In this document: piece by piece, positions 14,333 to 22,876 of the stretch | Layout: every line of letters begins with the position of its first letter | Numbering within the stretch: the stretch's first letter is position 1 | Source: Cyclobacteriaceae bacterium | GTDB taxonomy: Bacteria > Bacteroidota > Bacteroidia > Cytophagales > Cyclobacteriaceae | NCBI GenBank assembly: GCA_028285685.1 | Contig: JANQOR010000021.1 | Location: 1-64,000, forward strand | Length of the DNA: 64,000 nt | Reading direction: 5' to 3' | Program-made: the position numbers and the translations under genes | Notes under the pieces: model-generated | Told to the model about the DNA's origin: nothing | The model's database searches: none | The model's input: only the letters and a program-made list of their open reading frames with translations

Positions 14333-16834
14333 TCACTTTCTCTTCACACCTTGAATTGCTTCTGCCGTCCATGGGTCGTCAGGCCAGTAGTGTTTCGGGT
14401 ATCGTCTTTTAAGTTCTTTGCGTACCTCAAAATAAGTATCGTTCCAGAAACTATTCAGATCAGACGTGATTTGTACTGGTTTGAATCCCGGTGAAAGCAA
14501 ATGAATCAACAACGGTGTTTTTTCCTCATTGATCGAGGGCGTTTCGTCCATTCCAAACAGCTCCTGAATCCTTGCCGCTAGTATGGGTGCTTCCCCATTG
14601 GCTCTATACATGATCCGGATCTTTGATCCGCTCGGCACTTGCAGCGTTGATGGTGCAAATTGATCAAGGTGTTGTTGTTTCTCAAACGGCAAATGATGGT
14701 GTAGAACTTCAGCTAAGTTGATCTTCTTTAGTTCCTGAGGCTTTTTAACATTGGTTAGGTAAGGCGATAGCCAATCTCGATTGGTAAGAAGTAGACTTTC
14801 TTTACTTACTTCCGGCCAATCTTCACCAGTTCGCCATTTTCTAAGACTCAAGACCCTGTTTTGCCACTGTTCCACCTCTTCATTCCAATCCAACAACGTT
14901 GCTCCTTCCTTTTGAACTGCACTTGCGATAGCCTCCCCCAAATGCTCCGGATCCGGATCAGGAAGTGGGTCTGATTTCAAAACAATACTGCCGATGCGCA
15001 TATCCATTGAGGCCACTAACCCTCCACCACGATGACTATCCGGACTCGTATCCCATTCAATCACCTTTACTTCCTTGACTCGAGGTGCAAGATCTTTGGG
15101 ATTAAGTGGTGATGCCAGGAAGATCTTGCCCATTCCATCACGTGCGTCAAGATTGGCGATGGCTAGCCATGATTCGTGCGCCAGGTCATCCCTATGTCCT
15201 GCCATGGCTAGACGTCCATTTGCAAGTTTGAACTGCGCGTTGTTCCCGGGTCGGGCAAAAGCGATGCGCTCTGGAAACGCATGGGTAAGCAATAATCCTG
15301 TCTCATACGGATCGAAAGCATCATTGTCCGGATCTTCCTCAAACAACTGCCGATAAGATGCTGCTACTTTTTCAATTCTATCAAACCGCCCACCTTTTCT
15401 GTTTTCTCTCCTATGAGTTCGAAGTGCTTCGATTCTCACGTTAATGTCAATTCCGGCCTCTCTACCCAGCGGGTCTCTCTCTTCCAACAAGGCAGCGATA
15501 TCCGCCGCAAGCGGAACGAGACCTTCTTCCTCAGCCATCAAAAGCATATGTGCCAGTCGTGGGTGACATGGCAACTGGTGCATGTTCTTTCCATGATCTG
15601 TTATTTTCCCATTTTCCAAAGCCTCCAACTGATGCAAAGTCTCCTGAGCGGCCATCCATGCTCCCTTCGGTGGAGGAGTCATCCAGGTCAATTGGTTCGG
15701 ATCAATGATGCCCCACTTGGCCAGGTCCAGGGCTAAAAAAGAAAGGTCAGCCTCAGCAATCTCAGGCGTGATGTGCTCAGCCATCCTATTTTCAGTTGCC
15801 TTTGACCACATTCGATAGCAAACCCCTGGGCCTAAACGCCCGGCCCTACCCGCTCGTTGATCAGCCGAATCTCTTGAAATCTCAACAGTCACCAGACGGG
15901 ACAGCCCTGACCTTGGATCCCATTTTGAAGTGCGTCCAAAACCCGTGTCCACAACGATATGAACTCCTTCGATTGTAAGACTCGTCTCAGCGATAGATGT
16001 TGCTAATACCACTTTTCTTTTCCCCTCCTTGTTCGGTAAAATTGCCGTCTTCTGTTTCCCATATGGGAGCTGACCATAGAGGGGATGAATTGCAAACCCC
16101 TTCAATGTTCGTCTCAGTATTTCCTCACACTTAGTGATTTCTCCTTGTCCCGGGAAAAAAGCGAGAACATCTCCCTCGTGCTTCTTCACTGCTTGTTGGA
16201 TCGTTCGAGCAGTCATCTCAGGGAGCAGGGTCTGATCATTTTCACCAACATGATTGATATCTACAGGGAATTGACGGCCATCACTTGAAACCACGGGAGC
16301 TTTGAGTGTTCTTGTCAATTCAGGTATATTCAGGGTAGCGGACATTACCACGATTCGAAGATCAGATCGTAGGACTTGTTGTGATTCTCTACACAACGCT
16401 AAGGCAACATCTGCATGAATGCTGCGTTCATGGAACTCGTCAAATACCACAGCTCCAATTCCTTCCAGTGAATTGTCTGAGTGCAACATTCGGGTTAGAA
16501 TACCCTCCGTGACAACCTCAATTTTTGTTTTCTCACTTACTCGAGTCTCGAACCGAATGCGATACCCAATGGTCTCGCCAACAGATTGACCTAACAATTC
16601 TGCCATTCGCATGGCGATTGATCTGGCAGCTAGTCGTCGCGGCTCGAGCATCACGATTTTCTTTCCGTCGAGCCACGCCTTATTCAGTAATGCAAGTGGA
16701 AGGACCGTACTTTTTCCAGCACCAGGAGGCGCATGAACAACTAAGGTAGTCTCTTTCTCAAGTTGCGTATTTACTTCATCAAGAACTTCTGTGATTGGGA
16801 GGTCAATGTCTTTTGGATCAAAGTGCACCATCAT
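14333..16834 (-). CDS. hrpB: ATP-dependent helicase HrpB
   Basis: An 833-residue DEAH-family helicase of the HrpB group. Seen motifs are Walker A APPGAGKST (about 35-43), LEPRRLAARS, VFDEFHERS, VMSATLN, LATSIAETSLTIEGV and SADQRAGRAGR, which are helicase motifs I to VI in order. The HA2/OB region and a C-terminal HrpB domain (SPYLTNVKKPQEL, HYWPDDPW) follow, and the length matches the family. Its cellular role is not settled; RNA remodelling is assumed. It converges on the anti-sigma gene with 8 bases between stops and has no operon partner. Confidence 0.92.
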   Translation of the reverse strand: MMVHFDPKDIDLPITEVLDEVNTQLEKETTLVVHAPPGAGKSTVLPLALLNKAWLDGKKIVMLEPRRLAARSIAMRMAELLGQSVGETIGYRIRFETRVSEKTKIEVVTEGILTRMLHSDNSLEGIGAVVFDEFHERSIHADVALALCRESQQVLRSDLRIVVMSATLNIPELTRTLKAPVVSSDGRQFPVDINHVGENDQTLLPEMTARTIQQAVKKHEGDVLAFFPGQGEITKCEEILRRTLKGFAIHPLYGQLPYGKQKTAILPNKEGKRKVVLATSIAETSLTIEGVHIVVDTGFGRTSKWDPRSGLSRLVTVEISRDSADQRAGRAGRLGPGVCYRMWSKATENRMAEHITPEIAEADLSFLALDLAKWGIIDPNQLTWMTPPPKGAWMAAQETLHQLEALENGKITDHGKNMHQLPCHPRLAHMLLMAEEEGLVPLAADIAALLEERDPLGREAGIDINVRIEALRTHRRENRKGGRFDRIEKVAASYRQLFEEDPDNDAFDPYETGLLLTHAFPERIAFARPGNNAQFKLANGRLAMAGHRDDLAHESWLAIANLDARDGMGKIFLASPLNPKDLAPRVKEVKVIEWDTSPDSHRGGGLVASMDMRIGSIVLKSDPLPDPDPEHLGEAIASAVQKEGATLLDWNEEVEQWQNRVLSLRKWRTGEDWPEVSKESLLLTNRDWLSPYLTNVKKPQELKKINLAEVLHHHLPFEKQQHLDQFAPSTLQVPSGSKIRIMYRANGEAPILAARIQELFGMDETPSINEEKTPLLIHLLSPGFKPVQITSDLNSFWNDTYFEVRKELKRRYPKHYWPDDPWTAEAIQGVKRK

Positions 16835-16910
16835 TTCCTAGCAGGAGTGCGAAGTTAGGAAATTGATTTGGTGATTCGAGAAATAGGTTGGTGTTGATGG
16901 CCTAAGTGAA

Positions 16911-18212
16911 TCATAATTGAACTCCAAAGCTAACACCCAACCACCTTTCAAATGAGCCCTTTTTGGTGGACAGAAATCCCTCAACTAGTCGCTCACCGTC
17001 AGAGATTTTATGAACATTCGCAGACAGGCTAACAAAGAAAAACATCCATGGCAATTTTGTTACTATAAATGGATTGTATCCTGCTCCAATCTTTACTCCA
17101 TAAATAAAGTTTGGGTCTAAAAATGACTGATCTTGTTCCTTTACTTGCGTGATAGTCAAATAATAATCAACGAAATATTCACTTTTCCTAAACCCTCCTT
17201 TCTTTTGATTTCCAATCGCGTAACCAATTGAACGAAGGTCTCTTGCCGGATCAAAGCTGTAACTAGCAACATTCATTAATTTCTTGGATCCGGTAGCCAA
17301 TTCAATAGTATAACCACGTCCCCGATTGAAAGAAAATCTAGGAAAACTCTCGGCATCAACCCCTATATTCAAAAAACCTACCGGGTACTCCGGCACCTTT
17401 CTTGAAATGTTTATGACACCAAATTGAGAAAAGCCAATGTCACTTCCCCAGTTAATCAGCCCGACCTGAACACCATCGCTATTTTGAATGGCTCGATTTA
17501 TTGCTCCAACTTGCAACCAGAAAAAATGAAAGTTTCGATAGACCGTGCTCTTTTTGTTTCCTATATAATTGAAAACCCCTAGCTGCAAACCATCCAGATC
17601 ATTGTTGACAACATTGACGAGCGCCGGCAATTGCACACCAGTGAGGTTTTTTGAGGAATTAGCAAGAAGTCCAGTCTGGACGCCAACTCCATACTCATCT
17701 ATTCTATTCGCCAGGACGGACAGCTGGAACCCTGAGAAACCCTTTCCAACGTAGTTGTATACAGAGGCAAACTGAAAACCATCCATACTCCTTGTCACGG
17801 CATTGGACAGACCAGACAACTGAGCAACTCCGCCCTTTCCGTTAACCACGTTGAACAGTCCGGCAGCCTGAATAGCATTGAAAGAGGCCAGACTGTCTTC
17901 CAATTCTTCCTTCCTCAGGAACGGGAACCCACCTGAAACATTTGAAATTCCGGAAATATAAATTCCCTGACTTTTTTGTACCTGGAAGTGGCTGATTCCT
18001 GAAATACAGAGAATGTTGTTCCCGAACGATTGTCCCGTAAATAGATTGAGAGATACATTGTTTTCGTATTTCAGATCATAAATACCATTGGTACCAATAC
18101 CGTTAGTGAGCCCCAGGTGAAGAGGGGCGAATTCGACCTGTTTACTTCTTTTTTGACCATGGCAAAAGAAGGCGCTTCCTGCAAGCAGGGCAGCAAGTAC
18201 ATATTTATTCAT
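16911..18212 (-). CDS. Exported repetitive protein of unknown function, probably outer membrane
   Basis: A 433-residue protein with a signal peptide ending CHGQ (residue 20). The middle part (about 60-290) is built of short repeats with G-x-Q-L/V-(S/G)-x-(L/F)-x-N, for example GVAQLSGLSNAV, GFQLSVLANR, GVQTGLLANSS, GVQLPALVNVV, GLQLGVFNYIG and GVQVGLINWGS. Such alternating small, polar and hydrophobic repeats are expected for beta-solenoid or barrel-like surface proteins. I recall similar GVQ repeat proteins in Leptospira and Bacteroidota without known function. The C-terminal 150 residues look like porin-type strands. No operon neighbours within 150 bases. Confidence 0.6.
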   Translation of the reverse strand: MNKYVLAALLAGSAFFCHGQKRSKQVEFAPLHLGLTNGIGTNGIYDLKYENNVSLNLFTGQSFGNNILCISGISHFQVQKSQGIYISGISNVSGGFPFLRKEELEDSLASFNAIQAAGLFNVVNGKGGVAQLSGLSNAVTRSMDGFQFASVYNYVGKGFSGFQLSVLANRIDEYGVGVQTGLLANSSKNLTGVQLPALVNVVNNDLDGLQLGVFNYIGNKKSTVYRNFHFFWLQVGAINRAIQNSDGVQVGLINWGSDIGFSQFGVINISRKVPEYPVGFLNIGVDAESFPRFSFNRGRGYTIELATGSKKLMNVASYSFDPARDLRSIGYAIGNQKKGGFRKSEYFVDYYLTITQVKEQDQSFLDPNFIYGVKIGAGYNPFIVTKLPWMFFFVSLSANVHKISDGERLVEGFLSTKKGSFERWLGVSFGVQL

Positions 18213-18370
18213 AACACCAAGCCAGCAACTTCTGAAAACAGAATGAAAAAAGTTGCGGAATCTCTTAGTGCTTATACACTTGAGTAGCGATTGGGTTCAA
18301 TAACCGTACAAAGCTACCTCTGGATTTAAGATTTGGAATTTATCTCATCAGGGGATGAGTGCGTAACGTC

Positions 18371-18811
18371 CTAGTCTGCAATTGCCACCTGTTTGCAACT
18401 ATTTCCAATTTCGACCAAGAGCGATTTTCTAATAATTCCTATTGCTCCTTCAGTATTTGCTACATAGTCGATAACACTCCTACTACTAGACATAGCGACA
18501 GGCAATTGGCCATTTCCAGAGTCTTCTCTTTTGATCCAAAATTGATCGTAATTGGCTTTGCTTGTATTTAGCAACTTCCAAAAATCTGCATTTTGAAGCT
18601 TGGCATAGGAGATCCTAATTTCCTTACTATCACTCCAATTGGTCTGAAATCCAAAGTAAATACGTCGCAAAGATTCTGCGGTTAGGCGTGTTTCCTCCAC
18701 ATCTTGGTTTACAATAATGATAAAATCTTCCTGAGCTTCAGCAGAGTTGGGTATAAAGGCAATGAGAATTAGTATACAGGTAACTATAATTTTCGGGATC
18801 TTCATCTTCAA
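18371..18811 (-). CDS. Small exported periplasmic-binding-protein-like protein
   Basis: A 146-residue product with a signal peptide to about residue 26 (NSAEAQ). The rest resembles a single lobe of phosphate-type binding proteins: FIIIVNQDVEETRLTAESL, RRIYFGFQTNWSD, FWIKREDSGNGQLPVAM and VIDYVANTEGAIGII. Family members with this layout are often annotated as phosphate ABC transporter substrate-binding-like, but at half length and without a transporter nearby a transport role is doubtful. It probably binds an oxyanion or takes part in envelope assembly. Confidence 0.55.
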   Translation of the reverse strand: MKMKIPKIIVTCILILIAFIPNSAEAQEDFIIIVNQDVEETRLTAESLRRIYFGFQTNWSDSKEIRISYAKLQNADFWKLLNTSKANYDQFWIKREDSGNGQLPVAMSSSRSVIDYVANTEGAIGIIRKSLLVEIGNSCKQVAIAD

Positions 18812-18913
18812 TTTTGGGTTTTCGCTTAATCAAAAAATCGAAGTGGTATCTTAAATTTTCTATTGCTGGTAGAATCTCACTCAATGGTTTAGCAAACTAG
18901 CAATATTTTAATA

Positions 18914-18929
18914 ATTATCAAATGATAAT
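18914..18929. promoter_or_regulatory. Palindrome upstream of the PBP-like gene
   Basis: ATTATCA and TGATAAT form a perfect 7-bp inverted repeat around AA, 103 bases before the start codon at 18811. In such AT-rich DNA chance is possible; an operator is only a suggestion. Confidence 0.2.
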
Positions 18930-19040
18930 ATCGATTAGTTGCGTGGAATATTCGATAGATAAGATTTCAAACTGATTGTACATCTACAATCCTGGCATGT
19001 TTTGTTTCCAGGGTTAGCCCCAGTTTTCTTAGCAATGCAA

Positions 19041-21407
19041 CTATTCCGATCGCAAGGTTTCTACGGGGTTTGCGCTTGCTTTACTCCTGGCTCGAAAGAC
19101 AATCACAATCATGATCAAAGAAAGACCGCCAACTCCAGTCAACAGAAAAGGAAGCAAACCAACTTCAATGCGATAGGCAAACGATTTTAGCCATTCAGAT
19201 GTAACAAACCACGCAATGGGCGCCCCAACGAAAAAGGACACGATTGCCAGTCTGCTGAATTCAATGGAAAACATTCGGAGAATTTGGATAACTGAGGCTC
19301 CCAGAACTTTTCGAATGCCAATCTCTTTCATTCTTCGATCTAGCTGATAACTGATCAAACCAGCGAATCCGAGAAAGGCAATAAAAACCGAAAGTGATGT
19401 GAAAATGGCAATGATCCTACTTAAGGTCTGTTCGGACTTGAATAGCTCATTAAAGCGCTGGTCAAAAAAGTAAAAATCAAAAGGCTGGTTGGTGAACTCA
19501 GCCCACTTTTCCTCAACATCATTTATTGCTCGAGCATTGGAAATCCTTACGTTTATCTGATTCCCTTCCTCACGGTAGAAAAAACCTGCAGGGCCAATTT
19601 CGTTGCTGAAGTCCTGATAATGAAAATCCTTGACCACACCTACAATTCTTACTTTTTCACCAAGAAAGAAAGCATTAAACTCCTTGCCAAGCACATCGCC
19701 ACCCATTTTTTTAGCCATGCTTTCGTTGACAATGATGGAAGCAAACTCATCTTGCAGATCGCCGTTGAAATTTCTGCCCTGAATCATTTCGAATCCCATA
19801 GTCGGAACAAAGCTGGCATCAACAAACTTGTAGTAAAGTCGCATCTGTAGCTCAGGGTCTTCCAAACTCTGAATAGATGCAGTAGAAAGTCGATCGATCA
19901 TGCTGTAGCGACTAAACGAAGCATTTGAAACTGAAGATAACTGCAGGAGTTCTTCACGAAATGTTTGTTCTCGATCCTCTAACTGGTCCTTGGAATTGTC
20001 GACCACCAGTATTTGCTCCTTATCGAAGCCTAAATCTTTGCCGAGTCCGTAGTTGAGCTGTCGATAGATGAAAATTGAGAAGATCGCTAAGGTCAAAGAA
20101 ATGGAGAATTGGAAAACGACCAGTACATTTCTTGAGAGACTTTTCTCCTTCGTACTTGAATAGTTCCCCTTTAGTACGGTTGCTGGAGAAAAACGCGACA
20201 AGTAAAATGCTGGATACATACCAGCTCCCAAACCCGTGAGAATACTGACTAAAAGTATGGTGAGAATGATTGGCTTGAATTCTAAAATATTGACGTTGAA
20301 GGCAGTGAATTCCAGCACCGTCATAAGTTCAAGTAGCACAGCAGCCATAAACACCCCTGCAGTCCAGCCAAACAAAGCTAAGAGCAGTGACTCGGAAAGA
20401 AAGCCTGAGACTAAACTTGATCGTACAGACCCAAGCACTTTTCGAACGCCGATTTCCTTAGCCCTCCTAGATGCCTGAGCCGTTGCCAAGTTGACATAGT
20501 TGATCCCTGCCAGTAAAATGATGAATATGGCAATACCAATGAATATCTGGAGATACAACCGTTTCCCGGAGGGTGATGCCTCAAACAGGATGTTGCTTCC
20601 CAAATGAAGGTCGGCTATATTCATTATGAGTGGTTGATGTTCCCTGGTCGTTTCAAGATATTCCTGAAAATTTCCTGTACGATCTCCTAAATCGTACCTT
20701 CTCTTAGCGAAGACCTGATCAGTTTGCGCTTCAAATTGCTGTAGGTTTAGTCGCCTTTGCGACCGGAAGAAACAATAGCTTACCGTCGATTTGAAATTGT
20801 GTAGGTGCTTCCTCGTTTCAGGAGAGGTTCTTGCTAAAATTTTGTACCGTAGGTATGAATTCAAGGGTGGATCCTTCATCACACCAGTGATCGTATATTC
20901 ATCGGGAGGGCCTTGAGAAGATAGGCTCACTCTCAATCCCACTGGATTCTCTCTTCCAAAGATCTTTTTCGAAAGTGACTCTGTGATGACAAGTGAGCCG
21001 GGGTCTGATAATGCAACTCTTGAATTGCCAAGCAGTAACTCCTGAGGAAATACCTCAAAATAGTCTCCCGTTACATAGTAAGTACCATCCTCTACAAATC
21101 CATCCTGATCTATTGTCAATGTACCACTTGGCGTAGGCATCAAACTAACCCATGATTCAATTCCAGATACATTTTGTTCCAAATACTCCATGTGTGCCGT
21201 GGATGTGAAAGCAAAGGAGGGTGCACTTACTCTATAGATCTTTTCATATTCCTTATGATGTCGGTCGAAGTTGTATTCCTGAAAAACATATATGGAAATG
21301 AGCAAGGCAGATGCAAAGCCAACAGCTAACCCAGAAATGTTGATGAATGCATAGCCTTTATTTCTACTAAGATTTCGAAGGAAAGAGAGAAGGTGATTCT
21401 TAACCAT
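19041..21407 (-). CDS. FtsX/MacB-type ABC transporter permease
   Basis: A 788-residue permease with two MacB_PCD-FtsX units. The first membrane helix (about 21-42, INISGLAVGFASALLISI) is followed by a large periplasmic domain and a three-helix FtsX block near 285-420 with AKEIGVRKVLGSVRSSLVSGFLSE. A second MacB_PCD domain follows, then a second FtsX block with KEIGIRKVLGASV near 690. Such doubled permeases are very common in Bacteroidota and act with a MacB-like ATPase in lipoprotein, peptide or drug export. No ATPase gene is adjacent, so the partner must be encoded elsewhere. The gene is monocistronic here. Confidence 0.85.
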   Translation of the reverse strand: MVKNHLLSFLRNLSRNKGYAFINISGLAVGFASALLISIYVFQEYNFDRHHKEYEKIYRVSAPSFAFTSTAHMEYLEQNVSGIESWVSLMPTPSGTLTIDQDGFVEDGTYYVTGDYFEVFPQELLLGNSRVALSDPGSLVITESLSKKIFGRENPVGLRVSLSSQGPPDEYTITGVMKDPPLNSYLRYKILARTSPETRKHLHNFKSTVSYCFFRSQRRLNLQQFEAQTDQVFAKRRYDLGDRTGNFQEYLETTREHQPLIMNIADLHLGSNILFEASPSGKRLYLQIFIGIAIFIILLAGINYVNLATAQASRRAKEIGVRKVLGSVRSSLVSGFLSESLLLALFGWTAGVFMAAVLLELMTVLEFTAFNVNILEFKPIILTILLVSILTGLGAGMYPAFYLSRFSPATVLKGNYSSTKEKSLSRNVLVVFQFSISLTLAIFSIFIYRQLNYGLGKDLGFDKEQILVVDNSKDQLEDREQTFREELLQLSSVSNASFSRYSMIDRLSTASIQSLEDPELQMRLYYKFVDASFVPTMGFEMIQGRNFNGDLQDEFASIIVNESMAKKMGGDVLGKEFNAFFLGEKVRIVGVVKDFHYQDFSNEIGPAGFFYREEGNQINVRISNARAINDVEEKWAEFTNQPFDFYFFDQRFNELFKSEQTLSRIIAIFTSLSVFIAFLGFAGLISYQLDRRMKEIGIRKVLGASVIQILRMFSIEFSRLAIVSFFVGAPIAWFVTSEWLKSFAYRIEVGLLPFLLTGVGGLSLIMIVIVFRARSKASANPVETLRSE

Positions 21408-21807
21408 GATTAACCCGATTTAGATTTTTCAAGTTATCAAGTTAGATGGGAAATGGCAAGATCATTTAACCTTGAAACAGCTGAATCAACGAATCAGAAA
21501 TGTTCAAATAGACTAGACAAAAAACTCCGACAACAACTATCAAACCTCTTATTAGAAGGATTTTGAGCCAGTCGATACCGTCAATGATCCCCTTTCAGGG
21601 CGTGATTTAGTGCACCGAACAAACCCAATTTTGGATACATTCTCAGATTTGTATAGTGTTTTGCCGGAGCGGAGCGAAGATAGGGATTTGTGGGGATTTG
21701 CAGGTGGTCGATCAAGTGCCTTGCGTGGTAGTGGTGTAAGTACCCAAGCTGGGTCTCATTCACCATTAGCCGATCGAGGGATTGATTCGATTGGTAGATT
21801 ACAATAT
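21408..21807. other. 400-base region without a credible gene; possible repeat remnant
   Basis: Two overlapping frames on opposite strands (minus 21581-21817 and plus 21610-21846) run through this region, and both cross the terminator hairpin, so neither is likely to be a gene. The part from about 21595 to 21800 is less AT-rich than normal spacers and reads like a fragment of a dispersed non-coding repeat. Bases 21408-21580 should hold the promoter of the permease gene. Confidence 0.4.
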
Positions 21808-21840
21808 AAAAAGGCACAAAACTGCGTTTTGTGCCTTTTT
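21808..21840 (-). terminator. Strong bidirectional intrinsic terminator
   Basis: AAAAAGGCACAAAAC (21808-21822) and GTTTTGTGCCTTTTT (21826-21840) form a perfect 15-bp stem with loop TGC. It lies 21 bases beyond the stop of the minus-strand gene at 21862; the arms supply the T run in either direction. Confidence 0.85.
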
Positions 21841-21861
21841 ACTTAGGAAACTTGATATAAT

Positions 21862-22215
21862 CTACATTAAAATCGTAAACACGTTTACAATGGTCATAGC
21901 TAATAGTATCAGCGTACTAACTGTAAAAATCGGGATGGTGATCTTCGTTGGTTGTGCTGATAGGTTTGAAGTTAGAATGGCGAAGGTAAGAAGGACAATC
22001 GCAGTAAGTTGATAGTCCCCTCCTCCTGCAACATGCATAGCCCAAAGTGAGAACGGTGCAGTTACACAACCTTGAAAAAGGATCATCCCAACTAAAAATG
22101 GTAGCCGATAGAATTCCTGTGCTTCCGCCCATTCAAGAAATGAGCTGATTGGATTTTTCCAGGTAAAGGTCGCTGCTTTTTCATTTGTAAGTTTGGTTTC
22201 GATAGAAGTAATCAT
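21862..22215 (-). CDS. Small multi-spanning membrane protein, likely Rrf2 target
   Basis: A 117-residue protein: a cytosolic start (ITSIETKLTNEKAAT), then helices at about 37-56 (FYRLPFLVGMILFQGCVTAP), 57-66, 69-86 (LTAIVLLTFAILTSNLSA) and 93-115. No family name is recognised. The gene follows the Rrf2 regulator on the same strand after 54 bases. That gap contains a near-copy of the palindrome upstream of the regulator, so the protein is probably induced under the stress that the regulator senses, perhaps nitrosative or iron-sulphur stress (inference). Confidence 0.6.
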   Translation of the reverse strand: MITSIETKLTNEKAATFTWKNPISSFLEWAEAQEFYRLPFLVGMILFQGCVTAPFSLWAMHVAGGGDYQLTAIVLLTFAILTSNLSAQPTKITIPIFTVSTLILLAMTIVNVFTILM

Positions 22216-22231
22216 AATGGTACTATTTAAG

Positions 22232-22251
22232 GATTAAAGGATCTTTTTATC
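22232..22251. promoter_or_regulatory. Candidate Rrf2 operator before the small membrane protein
   Basis: GATTAAAGGATCTTTTTATC is a GATC-centred dyad in which 16 of 20 positions are symmetric. It sits 17 bases before the start codon at 22215 and matches the perfect palindrome at 22734-22751. Confidence 0.55.
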
Positions 22252-22269
22252 TTTTATTAGTTCAAAATT

Positions 22270-22704
22270 TTATCTCTTTAGAAAGGTTTTTCCCTTGTTT
22301 AGATCAGTCATTAGCCCTTCAAGCGTGGTTTGCTCCAACATCTGCTTCAAGTCATCTCGGACCTGAACGAAATGATCATGCAATGGACAAGGTTTATTGG
22401 CATTACAAGCTTTCAAACCCAATCCACACCCATTGAAAATCTTATCTCCATCAATGGCATCTACGATATCGATGAGCCGTACGGCGGATCGTTGATCTTC
22501 GTCAATATAAAAGCCGCCATTGGGACCTTTGATGGAGCTGATGATATTTGCTTTGGTGAGTTGCTGCAACACTTTGGCTGTAAAAGACTCCGGAGTGTCT
22601 ACCTCTTTGGCGATCTCCCTCAGCCCTATACGACCACTGGAAGCTAACTTTGAAGCCACATGGATAGCAGCCCGTATTCCATATTCACAACTCTTTGAAA
22701 ACAT
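22270..22704 (-). CDS. Rrf2-family iron-sulphur transcriptional regulator (NsrR/IscR-like)
   Basis: A 144-residue Rrf2 regulator. The winged helix-turn-helix is recognisable from SCEYGIRAAIHVAS through GLREIAKEVDTPESFTAKVLQQL and the wing GPNGGFYI. Three cysteines, Cys93, Cys100 and Cys106 (spacing x6 and x5), are placed as the cluster ligands of NsrR and IscR. So an iron-sulphur cluster sensing nitric oxide, oxygen or cluster status is likely. Which of these it senses cannot be told from sequence. A perfect 18-bp palindrome lies 30 bases upstream of its start, consistent with autorepression. Confidence 0.88.
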   Translation of the reverse strand: MFSKSCEYGIRAAIHVASKLASSGRIGLREIAKEVDTPESFTAKVLQQLTKANIISSIKGPNGGFYIDEDQRSAVRLIDIVDAIDGDKIFNGCGLGLKACNANKPCPLHDHFVQVRDDLKQMLEQTTLEGLMTDLNKGKTFLKR

Positions 22705-22733
22705 ATCTCTTCAGTAGTAAACGTGAATATAAT

Positions 22734-22751
22734 ATAAAAAGATCTTTTTAT
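22734..22751. promoter_or_regulatory. Candidate Rrf2 autoregulatory operator
   Basis: ATAAAAAGATCTTTTTAT is a perfect 18-bp palindrome centred on GATC, 30 bases before the Rrf2 start at 22704. The same core, AAA(A/G)GATCTTTTTATC, recurs at 22236-22251. Confidence 0.6.
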
Positions 22752-22876
22752 CCGAAATTATTTCAAAATAAATGATAGTTGTTGCTCTTACCCACAAGAC
22801 CATTCTGGAAGAAAAATGGAATTCGACTCTGTCCCAACTTATTTGGCTATACCTTACTAGTGAAATCACCTAACCA

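Noticed and set aside
21581..21846. A minus and a plus frame of 78 codons each
   Set aside because: Both read through a perfect 15-bp terminator hairpin and neither has a recognisable family or start signal.
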